NCBI GenBank assembly: GCA_023299965.1
Contig: JALZVN010000066.1
Location: forward strand, 1 to 10,600
Direction: 5' to 3'
From: Saprospiraceae bacterium
Lineage (GTDB): Bacteria > Bacteroidota > Bacteroidia > Chitinophagales > Saprospiraceae
Length of the DNA: 10,600 nucleotides
Under the pieces are notes generated by a model. The model was not told where the DNA came from. It did not search any database and worked only from the letters and a program-made list of their open reading frames with translations. Made by a program: the position numbers and the translations under genes. Shown here in pieces: positions 6,247 through 10,600 of the stretch; positions within the stretch are counted from its first letter, which is position 1; each line of letters begins with the position of its first letter.

Positions 6247-7452
6247 ATGTCAAAAGTACTTATAATCGGAGCAGGAGGAGTAGCAAGAGTGACTGCCTTC
6301 AAAATGGCAGCTCAAAAGCGCGTGTTCAAAGAAATAATGATCGCAAGCCGCACCAAATCAAAATGTGTAGCCATCGCGAAAGACATTGCTAAGAAGTATA
6401 AGCGAGATGATATCCAATGCAAAAAGATAGACGCAGAGAATGTGCCTGCCCTCGTGCGGTTGATAAAGTCTTTCAAACCAGACGTAGTAGTACACTTAGC
6501 CCTGCCATACCAGGATTTGACTATCATGGAGGCTTGCCTCAAGACGAAGACACCTTATCTAGATACAGCCAACTATGAACCAAAGGACGAAGCGAAATTT
6601 GAATACAGCTGGCAGTGGGCATATCACGATAGATTCAAAGAAGCTGGAATCATGGCTGTATTGGGCTGTGGATTTGATCCAGGTGTGACAGGTGTTTTTA
6701 CTAAGCACGCCGTCAAGCATCATTTTGACGAGATTCACTATTTGGATATTGTGGACTGTAATGGGGGAGACCACGGAAAGGCATTCGCAACCAACTTCAA
6801 TCCTGAAATCAATATCCGTGAAATAACTCAAAATGGACGCTACTACAAAAATGGAAAATGGATAGAAACAGCTCCATTTGAAATCAAGAAAAAATTGACC
6901 TATCCCAATATTGGCAAGCGAGATTCCTACTTGCTCTACCATGAAGAGTTGGAATCTCTAGTTAAACACTTTCCGACCATCAAGCAAGCTCGTTTTTGGA
7001 TGACCTTTGGACAAGAATACCTTACCCATTTGAGAGTGATAGAAAATATCGGTATGGCGCGTATCGACACCATCAAGTACAAAGGGATCGATATAGTACC
7101 ACTTCAGTTTCTTAAGGAGGTTTTGCCTAATCCTGGTGATCTGGGCGAGAACTATTCCGGAGAGACTTCCATTGGATGCCGCATCAAGGGGGTTAAGGAC
7201 GGAAAGAAGAAAACTTACTACGTCTGGAACAACTGTTCTCACCAAGCTGCGTATGATGAAACAGGGGCACAAGGAGTATCGTATACTACGGGTGTACCTG
7301 CCATGATTGGCACCAAGATGATCTTGCAAAGTAAGTGGAAAGGACAGGGCGTCTTCAACGTAGAAGAATTCAATCCGGATCCATTCATGAAAGAGCTCAA
7401 TAAGCATGGGCTCACATGGCACGAAAAAGTAAATGCGAAATTAGAATTATAA
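6247..7452 (+). CDS. Carboxynorspermidine/carboxyspermidine dehydrogenase (saccharopine dehydrogenase family)
   Basis: The product is 401 residues. It catalyses NADPH-dependent reductive condensation of aspartate semialdehyde with putrescine or 1,3-diaminopropane to carboxyspermidine or carboxynorspermidine in the cytoplasm. The N-terminus is a Rossmann nucleotide-binding fold, KVLIIGAGGVARVTAFKMA, with the glycine motif at residues 8-11. HLALPYQD (83-90) and YLDTANYEP (104-112) follow. GCGFDPGVTGVF (140-151) is typical of this branch of the saccharopine dehydrogenase family, as are DCNGGDHG, the YSGETSIGC segment and TTGVPAMIG near the C-terminus. An in-frame ATG at 6103 would add 48 hydrophobic/basic residues translated from the AT-rich divergent promoter, so I use 6247. 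The stop abuts the nspC start (TAAATG), consistent with coupled translation and a shared pathway. Confidence 0.92.
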   Translation: MSKVLIIGAGGVARVTAFKMAAQKRVFKEIMIASRTKSKCVAIAKDIAKKYKRDDIQCKKIDAENVPALVRLIKSFKPDVVVHLALPYQDLTIMEACLKTKTPYLDTANYEPKDEAKFEYSWQWAYHDRFKEAGIMAVLGCGFDPGVTGVFTKHAVKHHFDEIHYLDIVDCNGGDHGKAFATNFNPEINIREITQNGRYYKNGKWIETAPFEIKKKLTYPNIGKRDSYLLYHEELESLVKHFPTIKQARFWMTFGQEYLTHLRVIENIGMARIDTIKYKGIDIVPLQFLKEVLPNPGDLGENYSGETSIGCRIKGVKDGKKKTYYVWNNCSHQAAYDETGAQGVSYTTGVPAMIGTKMILQSKWKGQGVFNVEEFNPDPFMKELNKHGLTWHEKVNAKLEL

Positions 7453-8586
7453 ATGTTCGATAAACTCGATTTTTCCAGCGTACCTCCACTATGTTTTATT
7501 CAAGACGAAGATGCCTTGATGAAGAATCTAGAACTGATTGAAGAGCTGCGAAAAAACGCGGACATTAAAATTATCCTTGCACTAAAAGCGTACGCCAATT
7601 GGCATTACTTTCCTTTAATCAAAAAGTATTTGGATGGAGCAACTGCAAGCTCCGTTTTTGAAGCGCAGTTGATATATGAAGAAATGAAGTGTCGAGCGCA
7701 TTCGTATTCGCCAGCTTACTTAGAGGAAAGTATTGACAAGGTATTATACTACAGCGATTACCTTACTTTCAATTCTTTGTCTCAATACGAAAAGTATAAA
7801 GACAAGATTAACGATAAGGTTTCTTTCGGTCTTCGTATTAATCCAGAGTTTTCTCCTGTCGAAACGGATCTATATAATCCAGCATTCCCCGGCAGTCGCT
7901 TAGGTATCACTTCGGAGCATTTGAAAAAACTTCCTGTAGGTATAGAAGGTTTACATTTTCATGTGCTTTGTGAATCTAGCGCGCGGGATTTTGTGCAGGT
8001 TGTGAAGGCAGTTGAGGAGCACTTTCATGATTTACTTTTTGACCTCAAGTGGCTCAATGTAGGGGGAGGGCATCTACTCACTGGAGAGAATTACGATTTG
8101 ACCAAACTCATTTTCCAGTGCAAAAAGATAAAAGCCAAATATGACGTGCAGGTCATTATGGAGCCTGGCTCTGCTATTTTATGGAACACGGGTGTACTAG
8201 TCACGAGGGTAGAAGACATCGTTTCAGCCAATGGTATCCAAACTCTTATTTTGAATACTTCTTTTACTTCTCATATGCCCGATACCCTTGAGATGCCGTA
8301 TCGACCTGAGATTCATGGCGCGAACAAAGATGGCACAGGCAAATTCCAATATCGCATCGGTGGCGTATCTTGTCTTGCTGGAGATTTTCTAGAATCCTAT
8401 GGTTTTGAAGAGGAGCTTGAGGTTGGTGATCGCATCGTGTTTAAAGATATGATGCACTACACTACTGTCAAGACCAATATGTTCAACGGTGTCTGCCATC
8501 CAGAAATGGGTGCTTGGTCCGAAGAAAAAGGCTACCGCACTTTACGCAAATTTACGTACTCAGATTATAAGAAAAGAATGGGCTAG
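7453..8586 (+). CDS. nspC: Carboxynorspermidine decarboxylase
   Basis: The product is 377 residues, the usual size of this fold-type III PLP decarboxylase (alanine-racemase/ornithine-decarboxylase fold). It removes CO2 from carboxyspermidine or carboxynorspermidine to give spermidine or norspermidine. K45 in LALKAYANW is the expected PLP Schiff-base lysine. LHFHVLCESS (167-176) and NVGGGH (202-207) line the phosphate-binding site, EPGSAILW begins at 237, and GVSCLAGD (304-311) carries the active-site cysteine contributed across the dimer. NTSFTSHMPDTLEMPYRPEI is characteristic of the NspC branch rather than of diaminopimelate decarboxylase. It starts directly after the stop of the dehydrogenase gene with no spacer. 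Whether the natural product is spermidine or norspermidine cannot be decided here; spermidine is more usual for Bacteroidota. Confidence 0.94.
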   Translation: MFDKLDFSSVPPLCFIQDEDALMKNLELIEELRKNADIKIILALKAYANWHYFPLIKKYLDGATASSVFEAQLIYEEMKCRAHSYSPAYLEESIDKVLYYSDYLTFNSLSQYEKYKDKINDKVSFGLRINPEFSPVETDLYNPAFPGSRLGITSEHLKKLPVGIEGLHFHVLCESSARDFVQVVKAVEEHFHDLLFDLKWLNVGGGHLLTGENYDLTKLIFQCKKIKAKYDVQVIMEPGSAILWNTGVLVTRVEDIVSANGIQTLILNTSFTSHMPDTLEMPYRPEIHGANKDGTGKFQYRIGGVSCLAGDFLESYGFEEELEVGDRIVFKDMMHYTTVKTNMFNGVCHPEMGAWSEEKGYRTLRKFTYSDYKKRMG

Positions 8587-8956
8587 ACTTGGCGGAGACG
8601 AGCAATTATGAGTTATGAACTTGGGAAGTGTTCATCATTTTTCGATTGAGCAAAGCATTTATAATTTGTCATTTATACTTTATAATTCTCATTGGGGACC
8701 ATCCTAGTCTTTCGCAAAAAGGCTGCATCCTAGGACCGCGCTATCCATCACTTCGCTTCGCTACGGTCTCGATAAAAAAATCGAGACTACTCCTTACAGT
8801 CGTATGATTCCTATCCCTTGTTCGAAAAAAAAAGGACTGCAAAGAAAGTGATAGTTCCAATATATATAGCTTTTATAAAAATTCAAATAGGCAACGAAAA
8901 TGATGCGTTACGTATATCGCCGGTTAGAATTTTTTAGCTATAAATTAGATTTTTTT
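8587..8956. other. 370-bp non-coding stretch with short repeats
   Basis: No convincing gene is seen. The left part (8604-8695) is AT-rich with imperfect back-to-back strings such as AATTATGAGTTATGAA and TTTATACTTTATAATTCTCA. The middle holds CATCCTAG twice (8700-8707, 8726-8733), a CTTCGCTTCGCTACG string (8751-8765) and a perfect hairpin (8766-8787). The right end is A/T-rich spacer. No T-tailed hairpin typical of an intrinsic terminator for nspC is visible. Confidence 0.6.
8766..8787. repeat. Perfect inverted repeat GTCTCGAT-A6-ATCGAGAC
   Basis: An 8-bp perfect stem (8766-8773 with 8780-8787) closes a loop of six A. It lies between the end of nspC and the end of the secreted-protein remnant, which converge. 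There is no T-run on the plus strand, so it is not a classical terminator. With the adjacent CTTCGCTTCGCTACG it resembles a dispersed intergenic palindrome. Confidence 0.5.
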
Positions 8957-9853
8957 CTATTCCATTACCGTGACATTTCCTTTTAGAATTTCTGTATTAC
9001 CAGTTCTGAATTCTACCTCTATTACGTAGATGAATACACCAGGATTAAAGGACTCATCTCTAAACTCACCTTTCCATCCCACATTTGGATCGTTTGGCTG
9101 AATATTTTCTCTAAGGAAAACTTGAGTGCCCCATCTATCAAAGATGGAAAATGAAATAATATTAGTGACGGCGCGATCTCTAGCGTAGAGAAAGAACTCA
9201 TCATTGATGCCATCTAAGTTGTATGGAGAAAAAGCATCTGGAACATATACATCTAAGTTCCTATCTATTCTTAGTTGAATAGATTCACTAGTAGCACATC
9301 CACTATTGAGTATGATTTCCAATTCGTAATTAATATCACCAGCAGTTGTCAATACTGTAGGATTCAAACATTCATCACATGAGAGTCCAGCACTAGGTGT
9401 CCATTGGATAGCTTGAATATCATTTAAATCTATGTTGTTGAGATTGGCATTTAGGGTCGCACTGTCTCCAAGTAGCAACTCTATTTCTGCCGGTAAATCT
9501 ATACTTATGGCAGGTGCTGCATCGATTGTTATATCTTGTACTAAAGGGCAGCCATTGTTATCCAAAATCGCAACCTGATAATCACCCGCTTGTAAAGCTT
9601 CAAATTGAGAGACATCTGAGAAAGAGACTCCGCCATCAATAGAGTAGGTGAAAGGACCTTCTCCTCCCATTACGTCTATGATATTGATAACTCCAAAATC
9701 ATCTTCACACTGTGGATTCAAACGATCTACAATTAACTCAAAAGGAATATTAGTATTTTCACTTATAATCACTTCGTCTGTAGTGATACAGCCATTTTCT
9801 TCATTGGTCACCGTCAAAATATATCTGCCCGCTGCCTCGGCAGTAGGAGTCAA
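8957..9853 (-). CDS. Open 3' half of the disrupted gene: PKD-like and SprB-like repeats plus gliding-motility C-terminal domain
   Basis: This 298-residue open frame would be called as a gene by an automatic caller, but its ATG (MTPTAEAAG) lies in the middle of a repeat. Residues 1-33 are the end of a PKD-like repeat (GRYILTVTNEENGC). About 36-113 form a SprB-like repeat (GPFTYSIDGGVSF, then GDYQVAILDNNGC). About 114-198 form another beta-sandwich segment with CDEC. Residues 203-298 are the CHU_C/TIGR04131-type C-terminal domain: YVPDAFSPYNLDGINDEFF, IFDRWGTQVF, NDPNVGWKGEF, PGVFIYVIEV, LKGNVTV. That domain directs type IX export and cell-surface release or attachment. The real protein began far upstream. 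Confidence 0.7.
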   Translation of the reverse strand: MTPTAEAAGRYILTVTNEENGCITTDEVIISENTNIPFELIVDRLNPQCEDDFGVINIIDVMGGEGPFTYSIDGGVSFSDVSQFEALQAGDYQVAILDNNGCPLVQDITIDAAPAISIDLPAEIELLLGDSATLNANLNNIDLNDIQAIQWTPSAGLSCDECLNPTVLTTAGDINYELEIILNSGCATSESIQLRIDRNLDVYVPDAFSPYNLDGINDEFFLYARDRAVTNIISFSIFDRWGTQVFLRENIQPNDPNVGWKGEFRDESFNPGVFIYVIEVEFRTGNTEILKGNVTVME

Positions 9854-9904
9854 GGTGTTTCCTCCTTTGGAAATATTTCCAGTCCCAGCATCCCAAACGA
9901 TATT

Positions 9905-10519
9905 TTAATTCGGATTTCCATCACTTGTTCCTTGGATTTGAAATTCTGGAATATTGCATTGCAGTTCGAAGTCAGAACCTGCATCAATCATTGGCTCTTC
10001 AATATTTTGAGTTACGCTGACGATATCCATACTACTGCATCCATTGTCAAGATCAGAAATGAGTACTGCGTATTCACCAGGTTGTGTCACTACCAGTTCA
10101 TTCGTATTCTGATTTGGAATTGTATTTCCATTAAAGGTCCAAACAATGTCTATGTTTCCTCCATTGTCAGAAAGGCTTAAGGTAGTCTCTAATATATCGC
10201 AATTCAATTCTAGAGGCTCATTCAGTGAGGCAAGAGGTACGGTATCGTCCTGATTAATATTTACTGCTGACATGTTAGCGCATCCGTTGCTTAGATCTGT
10301 TACTAATAGCAGATAAGTACCTTGTACATTAACAATTGGAGTAAGGGTGTTTTCGCCACTTAAAATATTTCCATTACTAGTTTGCCATACAAAATCCACT
10401 TCATCTTCATTCAGGCCATCTATAGATCCCGTCAACATAACAGTAGGATTCTTGCACGTGATAAATCCAGCATTATTAGAAGTGATCGTTACTACTGGTT
10501 CGGTACAGACCACCCACAT
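9905..10519 (-). CDS. Open 5' part of the disrupted gene: tandem PKD/Ig-like repeats, no signal peptide
   Basis: This 204-residue frame ends at the in-frame TAA. It holds repeat 1 (about residues 6-90), repeat 2 (about 91-172) and the start of repeat 3. Each repeat runs from a P-x-x-x-L/I strand through a buried Trp (FVWQTSNGN, IVWTFNGN) to G-x-Y-x-x-x-V/I-x-D-x-x-NGC. The conserved NGC cysteine of each repeat probably pairs with a C in the next (TCKNP, LNCDI, LQCNI). The first residues (MWVVC) derive wholly or partly from IS sequence. There is no signal peptide, so the peptide could not be exported as it stands. Confidence 0.55.
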   Translation of the reverse strand: MWVVCTEPVVTITSNNAGFITCKNPTVMLTGSIDGLNEDEVDFVWQTSNGNILSGENTLTPIVNVQGTYLLLVTDLSNGCANMSAVNINQDDTVPLASLNEPLELNCDILETTLSLSDNGGNIDIVWTFNGNTIPNQNTNELVVTQPGEYAVLISDLDNGCSSMDIVSVTQNIEEPMIDAGSDFELQCNIPEFQIQGTSDGNPN

Positions 10520-10553
10520 AGTTTACACTTATAAAGGCACATAGTTTACACTT
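10515..10553. repeat. Two direct copies of a 16-bp motif, 23-bp period
   Basis: CACATAGTTTACACTT occurs at 10515-10530 and 10538-10553, identical in all 16 positions and separated by ATAAAGG. The 23-bp step is about two helical turns, so both copies face the same side of the DNA, as expected for cooperative transposase binding at an IS end. Confidence 0.9.
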
Positions 10554-10559
10554 GATTAG

Positions 10560-10595
10560 AGCTCAAATTTTTGTTATTTCTGGAAAAAATGAGCT
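10560..10595 (+). promoter_or_regulatory. Hairpin covering the transposase start codon
   Basis: The arms are AGCTCA-AA-TTTTT (10560-10572) and AAAAA-A-TGAGCT (10584-10595), giving 6 bp plus 5 bp of pairing with a small bulge and an 11-nt loop. The ATG at 10589-10591 lies in the right arm. Such a structure in a read-through transcript could block translation of the transposase, a control known in other IS families (IS10, IS50). The function here is inferred. Confidence 0.45.
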
Positions 10596-10600
10596 GGAAA
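10589..10600 (+). CDS. Start of a probable IS481-family transposase (first four codons only)
   Basis: ATG AGC TGG AAA begins at 10589 and runs off the window (MSWK). Position just inside a repeat-bearing IS end and the Met-(Ser/Pro)-Trp-Lys start agree with IS481-family DDE transposases, but four residues are too few for proof. No Shine-Dalgarno sequence is present. A hairpin covers the start codon. Confidence 0.45.

Larger units (their letters stand above)
8957..10519 (-). pseudogene. C-terminal remnant of a large T9SS-secreted repeat protein, disrupted by an IS and an in-frame stop
   Basis: The 8957-9853 and 9905-10519 frames are in the same phase. Only one stop codon (TAA at complement 9905-9907) separates them, and the 17 codons between them read NIVWDAGTGNISKGGNT, continuing the repeat pattern. 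Read through, the remnant contains three PKD/Ig-like repeats of about 82-90 residues, a SprB-like repeat, one more PKD-like segment and a CHU_C sorting domain. Intact relatives are very large surface adhesins or gliding proteins exported by the type IX system. Homology at the 5' side ends near 10495-10515, where IS sequence begins, so signal peptide and most of the protein are missing here. The ATG at 10519 lies inside the IS repeat and is not a native start. A sequencing error at 9905 cannot be excluded, but the IS truncation alone argues for loss of function. Confidence 0.75.
10497..10600 (+). mobile_element. End of an IS481-like insertion sequence (continues beyond the window)
   Basis: The adhesin-type homology stops abruptly near 10500. 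Beyond it are two copies of a 16-bp repeat typical of transposase-binding arrays at IS481-type ends, then an ATG followed by codons for Ser-Trp-Lys, which resembles the M(P/S)WK start I recall for IS481-family transposases. The outer boundary is uncertain: any point from about 10495 to 10515 fits. The target-site duplication cannot be seen because the other end is outside the window. The IS is oriented so that its transposase runs away from the adhesin remnant. Confidence 0.6.

Noticed and set aside
6559..7422. Two minus-strand open frames of 127 and 154 residues inside the dehydrogenase gene
   Set aside because: They lie antisense to a well-supported conserved gene and their translations have no recognisable domain or own control signals.
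10519..10519. ATG at complement 10517-10519 as the real start of the repeat protein
   Set aside because: It lies inside the 16-bp IS-end repeat, has in-frame stops just upstream, and is not followed by a signal peptide.
8957..10519. CRISPR array or DNA-level tandem repeat
   Set aside because: The repeats are protein-level beta-sandwich domains of about 82-90 residues with diverged DNA; no short direct repeats with spacers are present.

Overview
The window reads as a chromosomal segment of a member of the phylum Bacteroidota, possibly a Saprospiria- or Cytophagia-like lineage. The evidence is a C-terminal fragment of a type IX-secreted (gliding-motility CHU_C type) repeat protein, a TonB-dependent receptor with a CarboxypepD_reg-like N-terminal domain, a DUF6660-like small cysteine-rich exported protein, the carboxyspermidine route of polyamine synthesis, start codons without Shine-Dalgarno sequences, and matches to the Bacteroidota -7 element TAnnTTTG. 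The exact lineage cannot be fixed from the sequence alone.

Layout from left to right: (1) the 3' end of a metallophosphoesterase resembling the PrpE/Pnkp phosphatase family (1-211, +). (2) A gene for an exported protein of unknown function (375-1385, +). (3) A convergent intergenic region (1386-1599) with a series of small perfect inverted repeats ending in a 20-bp bidirectional terminator hairpin. (4) A minus-strand metal-handling pair: a small exported Cys-rich protein (4361-4702) upstream of a TonB-dependent receptor that starts with a heavy-metal-associated CGMC domain (1600-4260). Between them lie an intercistronic hairpin and a palindrome. (5) A minus-strand MFS transporter (4871-6073). 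(6) A divergent plus-strand two-gene operon for polyamine synthesis, carboxy(nor)spermidine dehydrogenase (6247-7452) and decarboxylase nspC (7453-8586), joined as TAAATG. (7) A 370-bp non-coding stretch with short repeats and a hairpin. (8) The C-terminal part of a large secreted repeat protein on the minus strand (8957 to about 10500), broken by an in-frame stop at 9905-9907 and cut off at its 5' side by the end of an insertion sequence that looks like the IS481 family. The first codons of that element's transposase (MSWK...) begin at 10589 and run off the window.

How the genes work together: the receptor and its small partner plausibly take up or sense a soft metal ion such as copper at the outer membrane. 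The dehydrogenase/decarboxylase pair turns aspartate semialdehyde plus putrescine or diaminopropane into spermidine or norspermidine in the cytoplasm. The MFS exporter shares a promoter region with this pair, but its substrate is unknown. The right end shows a surface-protein gene in decay after transposon insertion. I did not find a convincing novel multi-gene defence or biosynthetic system. The least explained items are the structured intergenic element at 1411-1561, the hairpin over the transposase start codon, and the HMA-receptor/Cys-rich protein pair.
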